Positions 26,089-35,325 of a stretch of 37,664 nt of DNA are shown piece by piece (within the stretch, counting starts at the first letter, position 1; each line of letters starts with the position of its first letter). Made by a program: the position numbers and the translations under genes. The notes beneath the pieces are model-generated. The model searched no databases. It was given only the letters and a program-made list of their open reading frames with translations, and was not told where the DNA came from. Source of the DNA: Clostridia bacterium (GTDB taxonomy: Bacteria > Bacillota > Clostridia > Peptostreptococcales > Filifactoraceae); the NCBI GenBank assembly GCA_009929415.1, contig SAAM01000003.1, forward strand, positions 1 to 37,664, given 5' to 3'.

Positions 26089-26847
26089 TTACCCAAATCT
26101 TCCCGTGATGTAATCTTCCGTCTTCTTGTTTGAAGGCGTGGTGAATATCTTCTTCGTAAGGCCCTTTTCTATAAGCTCTCCCAGAAGGAAGAAAGCTGTC
26201 TCATCAGATATCCTGGCCGCCTGCTGCATGGAGTGAGTAACTATTACGATCGTATACTGCTTCTTGAGCTCCTGCATGAGGTCCTCGATCTTTGAAGTAG
26301 CAATCGGGTCAAGCGCTGAAGTAGGCTCGTCCATGAGAAGCACCTCCGGATTTACGGCAAGCGCCCTCGCAATGCACAGTCTCTGCTGCTGTCCTCCCGA
26401 GAGCCCCAGAGCAGAGCTCTTAAGTCTGTCTTTTACCTCATTCCAGATGAATGCGCCCTTGAGAGATTTTTCAACTATCTCATCAAGCGCCGCCTTATCC
26501 TTTATTCCATGTGTCCTTGGCCCGTAAGCTACATTGTCATATATGCTCATCGGAAAAGGATTCGGCTTTTGGAATACCATGCCTACTCTTTTTCTAAGCT
26601 GGTATACATCCACGCTGTCCTTGTATATATCCACTCCATCAAGGAGTATGTCGCCTTCTATCCTGCATCCCTCCACAAGATCATTCATCCTGTTCAGGGA
26701 TTTTAGAAATGTTGATTTGCCGCATCCTGAAGGTCCAATAAGCGCAGTGATGCCTTCCTTGTTCAGATCTATGTTAATATCCTTAAGCGCCTGAAAATCG
26801 CCATAGAATAAGTCCATGTTCTTTATTGAAAATTTATAATCGTTCAT
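26089..26847 (-). CDS. pstB: phosphate ABC transporter ATP-binding protein
   Basis: 252-residue ATPase of the high-affinity phosphate importer. Walker A is GPSGCGKST (about 38-46), the signature LSGGQQQR, and Walker [13 protein letters not shown]. The length matches PstB exactly. It follows pstA by 15 nt and precedes phoU, the standard order. Confidence 0.97.
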   Translation of the reverse strand: MNDYKFSIKNMDLFYGDFQALKDINIDLNKEGITALIGPSGCGKSTFLKSLNRMNDLVEGCRIEGDILLDGVDIYKDSVDVYQLRKRVGMVFQKPNPFPMSIYDNVAYGPRTHGIKDKAALDEIVEKSLKGAFIWNEVKDRLKSSALGLSGGQQQRLCIARALAVNPEVLLMDEPTSALDPIATSKIEDLMQELKKQYTIVIVTHSMQQAARISDETAFFLLGELIEKGLTKKIFTTPSNKKTEDYITGRFG

Positions 26848-26862
26848 AGAGTTTTCCTTTCG

Positions 26863-27669
26863 TTAGCTGTTTTTTCCAACTTTTTTGCTCAGAAATGTTG
26901 CCGAAAAATTTATAATAAGCACAGTTATTATCAGAACCGTGGCTGTTGCAAATGCCGCCTCAAACGATATGCCCTCCTTCGCAAGAAGGTAGAGATGCAC
27001 TGACAGTGTCCTGCCTGAATCCATTATGCTTCCCGGAACCTGAAGCACTGTCCCTGCAGTGAGGATAAGCGCCGCAGTTTCTCCAACTACACGGCCGATG
27101 CTCAGTATCATGGCCGCGAGTATTCCTGGTGATGCAGTCGGAAGTATTATTTTGAATATCGTCCTTATCTTAGTCGCTCCAAGCCCATAGCTTCCTTCTC
27201 TGAATTCGCGGGGCACAGATTTTATGGTTTCCTCTGTTGACCTTACAATCGTAGGAAGTATCATTATGCTTGCCGTAAGAGCTCCTGAAATGAGCGACCA
27301 GCCCCAGCCAAGAGTCTTTACAAAGAACAGCATCCCGAAAAGTCCGTATATTATCGAAGGAATGCCCGAAAGGCTCTCTGTTGCAAACCTTATGGTCCTC
27401 GTTATTCTTCCCTGCTTTGCATACTCCGTAAGATATATCGCCGCTGAAATCCCTATCGGCGCCGCTATAAGGAGCGCTATGGCAACCATCTGAAGCGTTG
27501 CTGCCACGGCAGGCAGTATGCCAGTCTGCTCATTTAAAAGAAAATCCATATTTATTCCCGGAATACCCATGATAAGAATATATGACAGTATCCATAGCAG
27601 GAACATGAAAGTGAATGCAGCTGACAGATAGACCATTATCTTAAGTGTATTATTGTAAATTGATCTCAT
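26863..27669 (-). CDS. pstA: phosphate ABC transporter permease PstA
   Basis: 268-residue membrane permease with about six transmembrane helices and the EAA loop typical of the family (REFREGSYGLGATKIRTIFKIILP, about 155-178) that docks on PstB. The start codon overlaps the pstC stop by one base (TAATG), indicating coupled translation. Confidence 0.96.
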   Translation of the reverse strand: MRSIYNNTLKIMVYLSAAFTFMFLLWILSYILIMGIPGINMDFLLNEQTGILPAVAATLQMVAIALLIAAPIGISAAIYLTEYAKQGRITRTIRFATESLSGIPSIIYGLFGMLFFVKTLGWGWSLISGALTASIMILPTIVRSTEETIKSVPREFREGSYGLGATKIRTIFKIILPTASPGILAAMILSIGRVVGETAALILTAGTVLQVPGSIMDSGRTLSVHLYLLAKEGISFEAAFATATVLIITVLIINFSATFLSKKVGKNS

Positions 27670-28559
27670 TATCTGTCACCACCTATCTTCTGAGTAAAAT
27701 AATTAAGCATGAAATTGAGTATCATTATGAATACAAACAGCACTACACCTATCCCAAAGAGCGCCTCCTGATGAAGCCCGCTCGAATATGACATCTCCAT
27801 GGCTATAGTCGCTGTCATGGTTCTAAGCCTGTCAAGAAGGCCTCCCGGTATTACAGGAGTGTTGCCTGATACAAGTATTACAGCCATTGTCTCGCCTACA
27901 GCTCTTCCTATACCCAGAACTATCGATGCCAGTATCCCTGACTTTGCAGCAGGAAGAGTAACTCTGAATATAGTCTCTATATGAGTGGCTCCCAGTCCCA
28001 GCGAACCTTCCCTGTAATAAGAGGGTACTGCTCTTATAGCAGTTTCGCTCAGGTTTATTATGGTTGGAAGTATCATTATGCTCAGTATCAGTATGGTTGC
28101 AAGGAGGCTGTTTCCTCCACCCCCAAATGCTCTGTCTATAAACGGGACAATAACTACAAGACCAAAGAAGCCGTAAACTACAGAGGGTATACCGGCAAGC
28201 AGGTTTATTGCGGTCCTCATGACAGAAGCTATCCTGGGAGGTGCAAGCTCAGCAAGGAATACCGCCGTAAAAACTCCAACCGGCAGCCCTATTATTACGG
28301 CTCCAATTGTAGCATAAAGGCTTCCTACTATCATTGCCCATATTCCATAGAAGTCTCCTGTAGGCTCCCACATCTTTCCAAATACAAACTCTCTGAAGCC
28401 TACCTGCGCTATTGCCGGTATACCTCTCGCCATTATATAAAATGCTATGAATATTACTGAAAAAACTGCAAACAGCGCACACAGAAAAAAAGCAAGCTCT
28501 ATTGACTGTTCAGTTTTTTTTCTGGCCTTTGCTGCTTTTGCATTGTCCATATTTTTCAC
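27669..28559 (-). CDS. pstC: phosphate ABC transporter permease PstC
   Basis: Partner permease of PstA, with about six transmembrane helices and an EAA loop (YYREGSLGLGATHIETIFRVTLP). The start is GTG at 28557-28559 (translated MKNMDNAKAAK), because AGAGGTGG lies four bases upstream; an ATG three codons later and one nine codons earlier are less well placed. It is 296 residues with this start. It is separated from pstS by a strong hairpin that may set its level relative to PstS. Confidence 0.95.
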   Translation of the reverse strand: MKNMDNAKAAKARKKTEQSIELAFFLCALFAVFSVIFIAFYIMARGIPAIAQVGFREFVFGKMWEPTGDFYGIWAMIVGSLYATIGAVIIGLPVGVFTAVFLAELAPPRIASVMRTAINLLAGIPSVVYGFFGLVVIVPFIDRAFGGGGNSLLATILILSIMILPTIINLSETAIRAVPSYYREGSLGLGATHIETIFRVTLPAAKSGILASIVLGIGRAVGETMAVILVSGNTPVIPGGLLDRLRTMTATIAMEMSYSSGLHQEALFGIGVVLFVFIMILNFMLNYFTQKIGGDR

Positions 28560-28590
28560 GCTTCCACCTCTTTGCTTAAGACTCAATTAT

Positions 28591-28614
28591 GAGGCCCTCA
28601 ACCGGGAGGGCCTC
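28591..28614 (-). promoter_or_regulatory. pstS-pstC intergenic hairpin
   Basis: Nine-base perfect arms GAGGCCCTC and GAGGGCCTC with a six-base loop, starting 13 nt past the pstS stop. No T tract follows on the minus strand (ATAATTGAG), so it is likely an mRNA-stability or partial-attenuation element that favours PstS over the membrane genes. Confidence 0.75.
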
Positions 28615-28626
28615 TGATTATTTATG

Positions 28627-29505
28627 TTAGCTTACTCTTATATATCCGTCTTTTTCTGCCTCTGCCTGACCCTCACTGCTCATTACGAAGTCAAGGAATG
28701 CCTGGTCTGTCTCAGAGATTTCACCTTTTGTCACGAGTACGAAAGGTCTTGCAACCGGGTAAGTTCCCGCTGTTATATTCTCTGCCGTTGCATCTGCACC
28801 TTCAACCTGAACTGTCTTGATTGTCTCATCTATATATCCAAGTGATACATATCCTATTGCATTTGCTTTTGATGCTACGTTTGCTTTTACAGCTCCTGTT
28901 CCTTCAGCCTGAAGCGCTGTCTCAACTAGTCCGCTGATTTTCTTGCCTTCTACTTCCTTCTCTATCTTAAGGATTTCTTCAAAAGCGCCCCTTGTTCCTG
29001 AGCCTGACTCTCTTGATACAACAAGTATCTCTTCGTCATTTCCGCCAACCTCTTTCCAGTTGGTTATCTCTCCCATGAATATCTTCTGAACCTGCTCTTT
29101 GCTAAGATTCTGAACTGGATTTTCAGGATTTACAGCTACTGCGATTCCGTCTCTGCATATTATGTGAGGAGTAGCGCCTTCTGCAATCTCTTCTTCCTTA
29201 AGCTCTCTTGATGACATTCCTATCGTAGCGCTTCCATCGATTGCCGCCTTTATTCCTGCACTTGAACCTACTGCCTGTATCTCTATCTCCACATCAGGAG
29301 TCTTGGCCTTGTATGCTTCTGCAAGCTTCTGTGCCAGCGGATCTACTGAAGTAGAGCCTACAAGTATGATCTTTGATGACGGTGCAGCTGTTGCCGAGTC
29401 TGCCGCTCCCTCAGCTGATTCTTCTTTTGATCCACATCCTGCGAGTAGTCCTGCTGATAATACAGTTGTCATTGCCAGTGCCATTAATTTTCTGTTGAAT
29501 AACAT
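28627..29505 (-). CDS. pstS: phosphate-binding lipoprotein PstS
   Basis: 292-residue extracellular solute-binding protein. A lipoprotein signal ends in the lipobox LLAGC, giving Cys at about residue 24, followed by a Ser/Ala/Glu-rich linker. Phosphate-contacting motifs are visible: GSTSVDPLA (about 51-59), the SRESGSGTRGAFEE loop, and IGMSSREL. GGAG lies eight bases before the ATG. It is the first gene of the pst operon, behind a Pho box and a sigma-A -10. The protein captures inorganic phosphate outside the membrane for PstCA-PstB. Confidence 0.97.
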   Translation of the reverse strand: MLFNRKLMALAMTTVLSAGLLAGCGSKEESAEGAADSATAAPSSKIILVGSTSVDPLAQKLAEAYKAKTPDVEIEIQAVGSSAGIKAAIDGSATIGMSSRELKEEEIAEGATPHIICRDGIAVAVNPENPVQNLSKEQVQKIFMGEITNWKEVGGNDEEILVVSRESGSGTRGAFEEILKIEKEVEGKKISGLVETALQAEGTGAVKANVASKANAIGYVSLGYIDETIKTVQVEGADATAENITAGTYPVARPFVLVTKGEISETDQAFLDFVMSSEGQAEAEKDGYIRVS

Positions 29506-29558
29506 ATTCTGTTCTCCTTTTGGATTCTTATTTTTAGTTTTGTTTTCCTTACAAACCT

Positions 29559-29564
29559 ATTATA
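29559..29564 (-). promoter_or_regulatory. -10 of the pst operon promoter
   Basis: TATAAT lies 20 bp from the innermost Pho-box repeat, which occupies the place of the missing -35, as is usual for PhoP-activated promoters. Confidence 0.75.
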
Positions 29565-29584
29565 CTTCCGTTTCCATTTTTGTT

Positions 29585-29623
29585 TGTTATGCTTTTGTAA
29601 AGCTTATGTTAATTCTATGTAAA
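29585..29623 (-). promoter_or_regulatory. Pho box (PhoP binding site) of the pst operon
   Basis: On the minus strand four hexamers, TTTACA, TTAACA, TTTACA and ATAACA, are spaced by exactly five bases (11-bp period; starts at 29618, 29607, 29596 and 29585 on the plus numbering). This matches the TTHACA direct-repeat consensus of Gram-positive PhoP. PhoP and PhoR are not in the window. Confidence 0.92.
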
Positions 29624-29643
29624 ATCTCGCAGTGAAATCGCAC

Positions 29644-29672
29644 AAAAAAAGACCCGGAGATTTTCCGGGTCC
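29644..29672 (-). terminator. asnS terminator
   Basis: Stem GACCCGG / CCGGGTC with a seven-base loop, followed by seven T residues on the minus strand. It also insulates the pst promoter from upstream transcription. Confidence 0.93.
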
Positions 29673-29680
29673 TGCTGTAT

Positions 29681-31075
29681 TTAAAATTCTGCCGATCCAA
29701 CTGTTCTTGGGAACGGGATTACGTCTCTTATATTGCTCATTCCTGTAAGATACATGATAAGTCTCTCAAATCCAAGTCCATAGCCTGCATGCTTTACTCC
29801 GCCGTATTTTCTCAGCTCAAGATACCACCAGTAATCCTCTTCATTAAGATTGCACTGCTTCATCTTTTCCACGAGGACGTCATAGCGCTCTTCTCTCTGT
29901 GATCCTCCGATAAGCTCTCCTACTCCTGGTACGAGAAGGTCCGCTGCCGCAACAGTCTTTCCGTCATCATCAAGTCGCATATAGAAAGATTTGATTTCTT
30001 TAGGATAGTTTGTGACAAATACAGGTCTCTTGAATACCTTTTCTGCAAGATATCTTTCGTGCTCTGTCTGAAGATCTACGCCCCACTCAACTGAATAGTC
30101 AAATTTTTCTCCTGATTCCTGAAGAAGCTTTACTGCATCTGTGTATGTTATTCTTCCAAATTCTGAATTTACAACGTTTTCAAGTCTCTCGAAAAGCTCT
30201 TTGTCAATTATTGAGTTAAAGAATTCCATTTCTTCCGGAGCATTTTGAAGCACGTATTTTATAACGAACTTGAGCATTTCTTCCGCATTATCAAGATAGT
30301 CCGTAAGATCTGCAAATGCCATCTCCGGCTCCATCATCCAGAACTCAGCGGCATGTCTTGCAGTATTTGAGTTTTCAGATCTGAATGTAGGTCCGAACGT
30401 ATATACATTCTTGTATGCAAGCGCGAATGTCTCAGCATTCAGCTGACCGCTTACAGTAAGGTTTGTCGACTTTTTGAAGAAATCCTTTGAGTCATCCACA
30501 AGGCCATCTTCTGTCTTTGGGATATTGTTCATGTCGAGTGTGGTTACTCTGAACATCTCTCCTGCCCCTTCGCAGTCTGAGCCCGTTATTATCGGCGTGT
30601 TTACATACACGAATCCTTTATCCTGGAAAAACTTATGGATCGCATATGATGCAACCGATCTTACCCTGAAGGTCGCATTGAATGCATTAGCTCTCGGTCT
30701 GAGATGAGCTATTGTTCTCATGTATTCGAAGGTGTGTCTCTTTTTCTGTAAAGGGTAGTCTGAATCAGAGGTTGCCTCAACAGTTATTTCACTGGCATGT
30801 ATCTCAAAAGGCTGCTTCGTTCCCGGAGTCTCTACAAGAGTTCCTGTTACGTTTACGGCAGTAGCGATAGGAAGCTTTACCGCCTCCTTGAAATTATCGA
30901 GCTTTCCATCTTCAATTACTACCTGAAGGTTCTTGAAGAATGTTCCGTCATTAAGCTCGATGAAGCCAAACGTCTTTGAATCTCTGGATGTCCTTATCCA
31001 GCCCTGTACTTTTATCTCTTTTCCAACATACTCTGCAGGTTCTCTGAAGAGTTTCTTTATGTCCACTGCCTTCAT
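29681..31075 (-). CDS. asnS: asparagine--tRNA ligase
   Basis: 464-residue class IIb synthetase. The N-terminal OB-fold anticodon-binding domain (about 10-110) includes [22 protein letters not shown]. Motif 2 ([26 protein letters not shown]) has the small-residue pattern of AsnRS rather than AspRS, and motif 3 is [17 protein letters not shown] precedes the ATG. It lies 40 nt after the coiled-coil peptidase gene with no terminator, so it may be the last gene of a long transcript from rnpB/rnmV onward, though it could have its own promoter. No T-box leader was seen. Confidence 0.97.
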   Translation of the reverse strand: MKAVDIKKLFREPAEYVGKEIKVQGWIRTSRDSKTFGFIELNDGTFFKNLQVVIEDGKLDNFKEAVKLPIATAVNVTGTLVETPGTKQPFEIHASEITVEATSDSDYPLQKKRHTFEYMRTIAHLRPRANAFNATFRVRSVASYAIHKFFQDKGFVYVNTPIITGSDCEGAGEMFRVTTLDMNNIPKTEDGLVDDSKDFFKKSTNLTVSGQLNAETFALAYKNVYTFGPTFRSENSNTARHAAEFWMMEPEMAFADLTDYLDNAEEMLKFVIKYVLQNAPEEMEFFNSIIDKELFERLENVVNSEFGRITYTDAVKLLQESGEKFDYSVEWGVDLQTEHERYLAEKVFKRPVFVTNYPKEIKSFYMRLDDDGKTVAAADLLVPGVGELIGGSQREERYDVLVEKMKQCNLNEEDYWWYLELRKYGGVKHAGYGLGFERLIMYLTGMSNIRDVIPFPRTVGSAEF

Positions 31076-31115
31076 ATAATTTTCTCCTTATATATTTTTA
31101 TTATTTATCTTCAGT

Positions 31116-32258
31116 CTAAACATAATTTCTCGGATTTATTGTCGCTCCATTTTTTCTGACTTCAAAATGGAGGTGATTTCCTGTGGAATAACCGGTAGAT
31201 CCTACTTTGGATATAACGGATCCTCTTTTTACTGTCTGGCCAGTCTTTGCCACAAGAGAAGAGTTGTGTGCATATACTGTAACTATGCCGCCGCCGTGAT
31301 CTATCATGACTACGTTGCCATAGCTGTTCTTGTATCCTGAAAATATAACTACTCCATCGCTTGCCGCATATACCGCAGTACCCTTTGGAGCGGCTATGTC
31401 AAGCCCCTGATGGAAACTTTTCGATCCATTTATAGGATCGCTCCTGTATCCGTAAGTCGAGGTTATCGTGCCTCTTATTGCCAGCGGCCAGTGCATTGAG
31501 CCACCTGAGTAATTCTTCTGGGTAGAGCTCTTGCTTTTAGGCTTTGCAAGAAGTGCCTGAATCTGCTTTTCAATGGCCGCAGATTCTCTCTGGAGCTCTT
31601 CTTCCTGAAGTCTGAGCTTGTCTAAGTCCTGCGCTATCTTATGCTTTTCAGAAAGCTGCACTCCAAGATTTTCTTCCATTACGCTCTGCTCGCTCGCCAT
31701 TTCCTGCTGTATCTTTGTCATCTTTACCTTGCTTGCCTCGAGCGATTTTTTCTGCTGCTCGTGCTTCTGTCTGCTCTTTTCAAGCTCCTCAAGAAGCTCC
31801 TTGTCATGATTCACTATCCTCTGAATATTGTTTACATTGGACAGCAGATCAGAAATATCTTCTGATGAGAGAAGAATCTGCAGATAGCTGATATCACTCG
31901 TCTTGTACATAACTCTGAGCCTTTCTTGAAGCAGCTCCTCGTTTTTTTCAAGATCCTTTTCAATTTCAGCAATCTTCTTCTTTGTCGCCTTTATATCTAC
32001 ATTGAGTCCGGCGAGCTGAGACTGAAGCTCGTCAAGCTTTGCCTGGCTCTCATTTATCTTCTGGTCAAGGCTGTAGATATTCTTGTTTATGTCATTTACT
32101 TCCTGTTTTTTCTGATTTATCTCTGCAGTTATCTTGCCTTTTTCAGTCTTTATGGTGCTGAGCTGACTCTTCTGCTTGCTCACGTCCGGTGCCGCAAATA
32201 CTGTCGTGAACGAGAGCGAGGCTATCAGTATCCCGCTCAGGATTGCTCCTTTTTTCAT
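31116..32258 (-). CDS. coiled-coil M23 peptidase, PcsB/EnvC-like, partner of FtsEX
   Basis: 380 residues. A Sec signal peptide (MKKGAILSGILIASLSFTTVFA, about 1-22) is followed by a long coiled coil (about 27-235), a linker, and a C-terminal LytM/M23 domain (about 260-380). The zinc ligands are present: HQGLDIAAPKG (HxxxD) and HLHFEV (HxH), with the YAHNS motif between. It therefore looks like an active murein endopeptidase and not a degenerate EnvC-type activator. It lies four bases past ftsX, so FtsEX very probably gates its cell-wall cleavage at division, as for PcsB or CwlO. Confidence 0.92.
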   Translation of the reverse strand: MKKGAILSGILIASLSFTTVFAAPDVSKQKSQLSTIKTEKGKITAEINQKKQEVNDINKNIYSLDQKINESQAKLDELQSQLAGLNVDIKATKKKIAEIEKDLEKNEELLQERLRVMYKTSDISYLQILLSSEDISDLLSNVNNIQRIVNHDKELLEELEKSRQKHEQQKKSLEASKVKMTKIQQEMASEQSVMEENLGVQLSEKHKIAQDLDKLRLQEEELQRESAAIEKQIQALLAKPKSKSSTQKNYSGGSMHWPLAIRGTITSTYGYRSDPINGSKSFHQGLDIAAPKGTAVYAASDGVVIFSGYKNSYGNVVMIDHGGGIVTVYAHNSSLVAKTGQTVKRGSVISKVGSTGYSTGNHLHFEVRKNGATINPRNYV

Positions 32259-32261
32259 TAT

Positions 32262-33152
32262 CTATACCTCCAGATATCTTCTGACTGAAATAACACTTCC
32301 AACCGTTCCAATTCCAATTCCCATAGATATAAACACCGTTGATATCGTTCCAAGTATGTCATTTATCCTTATCAGATATCCATTTATGAAGTTCATGCTG
32401 CTCGAAATAAGGAAGTCATAGACTACGCTGTAAAGGCCGTATGTCACGAATATGGCTATGACGGCTCCTATGAACCCGAGTATGAGGCCTTCGATTATGA
32501 ATGGCCATCTTACGAACCAGTTGGTAGCCCCTATATACTTCATTATGAATATCTCTCTCTTCCTCGCATAGAGGGTGAGCTTTATAGTGGTAGCTATTAT
32601 GAATACAGATACGAATGAAAGCAGTGCCATCAGCGCAAGTCCGAATTTGTTTACCGTGGATGCGATGCTGTTAAGCTGCTGCACAATATCCTTGTAATAG
32701 CTTATGTCGTCTATATTATCCAGCTTCTGGATGTCTGCTACCATCTGATCTGCCTTCTGCGTGTCTTCGATTTCGACTATATATGAATTCTGGAGCGGGT
32801 TCTCTATGCCCTCAAGCAGATAGGAATTCTCTCCCCATCTCTCCTTGAGATTTATGAGCGCCTGTTCCTTTGTCTCGTAAGTAATGCTTCTCACATTATC
32901 GATGCTCTCGATTTTGCTCTTTACCGAAAGAATATCATCCTGGCTCAGGTCATCCACCAGAAAAACCTGCACCGAGTTGAACTGCTCTTTTGTCTGCTCA
33001 GAAATGAAATTTATGTTGAGGACTATGCACAGCATTATTCCAAGCACAAAAAGCGACGAGGCAACCGAAGCAACTGATGCAAGCGACATTGAACGGTTTC
33101 TTGCGAGCCCCTTCATGCCTTCCTTTATGCTATAGATAAGATTGTTTAACAT
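32262..33152 (-). CDS. ftsX: cell-division ABC-type permease FtsX
   Basis: 296 residues with one N-terminal membrane helix (about 20-48), an extracellular domain (about 50-160) and three C-terminal helices. This is the FtsX topology that signals to a cell-wall hydrolase outside. The start is the ATG at 33150-33152 (MLNNLIYSIKEG) behind AAGGGGG; the longer frame start at 33,179 has no ribosome site. It overlaps the end of ftsE by 23 bases and precedes the coiled-coil peptidase. Confidence 0.95.
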   Translation of the reverse strand: MLNNLIYSIKEGMKGLARNRSMSLASVASVASSLFVLGIMLCIVLNINFISEQTKEQFNSVQVFLVDDLSQDDILSVKSKIESIDNVRSITYETKEQALINLKERWGENSYLLEGIENPLQNSYIVEIEDTQKADQMVADIQKLDNIDDISYYKDIVQQLNSIASTVNKFGLALMALLSFVSVFIIATTIKLTLYARKREIFIMKYIGATNWFVRWPFIIEGLILGFIGAVIAIFVTYGLYSVVYDFLISSSMNFINGYLIRINDILGTISTVFISMGIGIGTVGSVISVRRYLEV

Positions 33153-33831
33153 TTGTGTAATTCCCCCTTTGCACATCACTTGTAACCATACCTTTATCGA
33201 GGGTTATTACTCTCTTCTGAAGCTTGTCCACGATTTCTTTTGCATGAGTAGCTATTATTACTGTGGTCCCTCTTCGATTTATATCCTGAAGGATCTCCAT
33301 GATCTCATCTGCATTCTGTGGATCCAGGTTTCCTGTAGGCTCATCTGCTATAAGTATGACTGGATTGTTTATTATCGCTCTTGCGATTCCGACTCTCTGC
33401 TGTTCTCCTCCTGAAAGCTGATTTGGATAGGATTTTGCCTTGTCGCTCAGTCCTACGAGCGAGAGCGCTACCGGAACCTTCCTTCTTATATCCTTTTTCT
33501 TCTGCTGAGTGATTTCCATGGCAAAGGCTATATTTTCATATACCGTCTTGTTAGGCAGCAGCCTGAAGTCCTGAAACACGACTCCCATATTTCTCCTGAA
33601 TCTTGGGATAGTCCTGGGAGAAAGCATGGCTACGTTTTTTTCATTAACCGTCAGCGTTCCTTCCGAAGGTATCTCTTCTCTAAGAAGAAGCTTTATGAAG
33701 GTAGATTTTCCCGCACCTGAGCTCCCTACAAGGAAAACAAACTCTCCCCGGTTTATATTTATGTTTACGTCCTTTAACGCGAATTTATCCTTTTTTTCAT
33801 ATTTTTTACTTACATTCTCAAACTTAATCAA
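33130..33831 (-). CDS. ftsE: cell-division ATP-binding protein FtsE
   Basis: 233-residue ATPase. Walker A is GSSGAGKST (about 36-44), the signature LSGGEQQR, and Walker B ILIADEPTGNLDP. It drives conformational changes in FtsX that activate the cell-wall hydrolase at the septum or side wall. It follows rsmA by 17 nt and overlaps ftsX. Confidence 0.96.
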   Translation of the reverse strand: MIKFENVSKKYEKKDKFALKDVNININRGEFVFLVGSSGAGKSTFIKLLLREEIPSEGTLTVNEKNVAMLSPRTIPRFRRNMGVVFQDFRLLPNKTVYENIAFAMEITQQKKKDIRRKVPVALSLVGLSDKAKSYPNQLSGGEQQRVGIARAIINNPVILIADEPTGNLDPQNADEIMEILQDINRRGTTVIIATHAKEIVDKLQKRVITLDKGMVTSDVQRGNYTNVKQSYL

Positions 33832-33848
33832 TTTTGCCTCCTCTGAAA

Positions 33849-34727
33849 CTACTTGTTTGGAGTTTCTCTCCTTAAACAGTAAATTTGATTCGATAAACTG
33901 GCAAATTCCAAAATAGTAAGAGTCTCCCCTCTTCTTTTTGGATCTATGCCCGAAGCTTCAAGAGCTTTTTCAATTATTTCTTTTTCAAAATCCCCATAAG
34001 TCGAGAGTGAATTGAGAATCGTCTTCCTTCTTTTTGAGAAGGACCCCTTGACAACCTCAAAAAACAGATCTGAATCCATGAGATCCACACCTTTATCCTG
34101 TTTTACATCAATTCTGAGCACCGAAGAATCTACATTCGGCGGCGGTACAAAAGCTCCCTTTGGCGCTTTTGCGATTATGCGGCTGTCAGCGTAGTACTGT
34201 ATCGCTACAGAGAGGCTTCCGTATGCCTTGGTTGAAGGTTTTGCAGCAATTCTGTCGGCTACTTCCTTCTGTATCATTATCACCATGGAAGAAAGGGCTA
34301 TTCCCTCCTCAAGAAATCTCATTATTATAGGAGTGGTGATGTAATAAGGCAGATTTGCTACAACCTTTATCTTCTGATCAGGTGAATGCTCACGCACAAG
34401 CGCAGGCAGGTCCACCTTCAGTATATCCTGATTTATTATCTCTACGTTGTCAAACTCCGAAAGAGTTTCACTCAGTATTGGTATAAGCCTTGAGTCTATC
34501 TCTATTGCGACAACTTTTTTTGCTCTTCTGGCAAGCTCCGATGTGAGCGTGCCTATTCCAGTCCCAATCTCAAAAACGATGTCATCGCTTCCTATATCCG
34601 CTCCATCAACTATCTTTCTCAGTATGTTTCCATCTACGAGGAAATTCTGTCCCAGAGATTTGGTGAAGTTGAATCCATATTTTTCTACAATAGCCTTCGT
34701 GGCCGTGTGAGTTGCTAAATTACTCAT
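33849..34727 (-). CDS. rsmA: 16S rRNA (A1518/A1519) dimethyltransferase
   Basis: 292-residue KsgA/RsmA family enzyme that dimethylates two adjacent adenines near the 3' end of 16S rRNA. SAM-binding motif I is FEIGTGIGTLT (about 50-60), preceded by SLGQNFLVD, and the catalytic NLPYY motif is at about 126-130. It overlaps the rnmV end by eight bases, the usual rnmV-rsmA coupling in Firmicutes. Confidence 0.97.
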   Translation of the reverse strand: MSNLATHTATKAIVEKYGFNFTKSLGQNFLVDGNILRKIVDGADIGSDDIVFEIGTGIGTLTSELARRAKKVVAIEIDSRLIPILSETLSEFDNVEIINQDILKVDLPALVREHSPDQKIKVVANLPYYITTPIIMRFLEEGIALSSMVIMIQKEVADRIAAKPSTKAYGSLSVAIQYYADSRIIAKAPKGAFVPPPNVDSSVLRIDVKQDKGVDLMDSDLFFEVVKGSFSKRRKTILNSLSTYGDFEKEIIEKALEASGIDPKRRGETLTILEFASLSNQIYCLRRETPNK

Positions 34728-35268
34728 ATATCTCCCTGTTTACAGTGCTTACCGCTTCGGAAAATTCTTCTCTGGTAATACCATAATTATTCAATCTTGA
34801 TAAAAACTGCTTTGCGTTCGCGTATCCTATTCCAAGTATCTGCCCTGCAAGGTCTCTTCTTTTTCTTGAATCATTTCCCATAAGCAGGTCGTTATCCAGA
34901 AGGTCCCTGTTCGTGAATTCCGTTCTTTTTGATGTAAGCTGGCACCTGGCACTCTCAAGTGCCATTAGTATTGCCTCAGGGCTAGCATTTTCAACACCTA
35001 TGTCATCATCTTTTACAGCAAGCTCTCGTGGAATATATGCATGCTTGCAGTTTCCTGCAATGCTTATTATCTCTTTTCTTATTTTCTCTCCTGCATAATC
35101 AGGATCAGTAAGGACAATTATGCCTCGTGTTTCGGCAGCTTTTTTAATTCTCTCCCTGACGTCTTTTGGAAATCCAAAACCATTGGTTGCTATTATCTCT
35201 GCATCTACTGCCTTCTTTACCGCAGAGATATCATCTTTTCCTTCTACTACAATTACTTCTTTGATCAA
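34720..35268 (-). CDS. rnmV: ribonuclease M5
   Basis: TOPRIM-domain nuclease that matures 5S rRNA. The start is TTG at 35266-35268 (translated MIKEVIVVEGKDD), because GGAG lies six bases upstream and the protein then begins directly with the TOPRIM motif; 182 residues is the normal length. The open frame continues 129 bases upstream, but that part runs into the RNase P RNA gene. The TOPRIM glutamate (VEGKDD) and DxD motif (LTDPDYAG) are intact. It starts about 20 nt after the rnpB terminator, so it may depend on readthrough. Confidence 0.94.
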   Translation of the reverse strand: MIKEVIVVEGKDDISAVKKAVDAEIIATNGFGFPKDVRERIKKAAETRGIIVLTDPDYAGEKIRKEIISIAGNCKHAYIPRELAVKDDDIGVENASPEAILMALESARCQLTSKRTEFTNRDLLDNDLLMGNDSRKRRDLAGQILGIGYANAKQFLSRLNNYGITREEFSEAVSTVNREIYE

Positions 35269-35290
35269 ATTTATCTCCAGACATTTTTTA

Positions 35291-35318
35291 CAAAAAAACC
35301 AACGCTTATATGCATTGG
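35291..35318 (-). terminator. rnpB terminator
   Basis: Minus-strand stem CCAATGC / GCGTTGG (one G-U pair) with a six-base loop and seven T residues. It lies just after the RNase P RNA 3' end and before the rnmV ribosome site. Confidence 0.8.
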
Positions 35319-35325
35319 TGATTAA

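Noticed and set aside
28591-28614. Intrinsic terminator between pstS and pstC
   Set aside because: The stem is strong, but no T run follows it in the direction of transcription.
33153-33179. Longer N-terminus of ftsX
   Set aside because: There is no ribosome site for the upstream ATG pair, and the extension contains the GGGGG that serves the ATG at 33,152.
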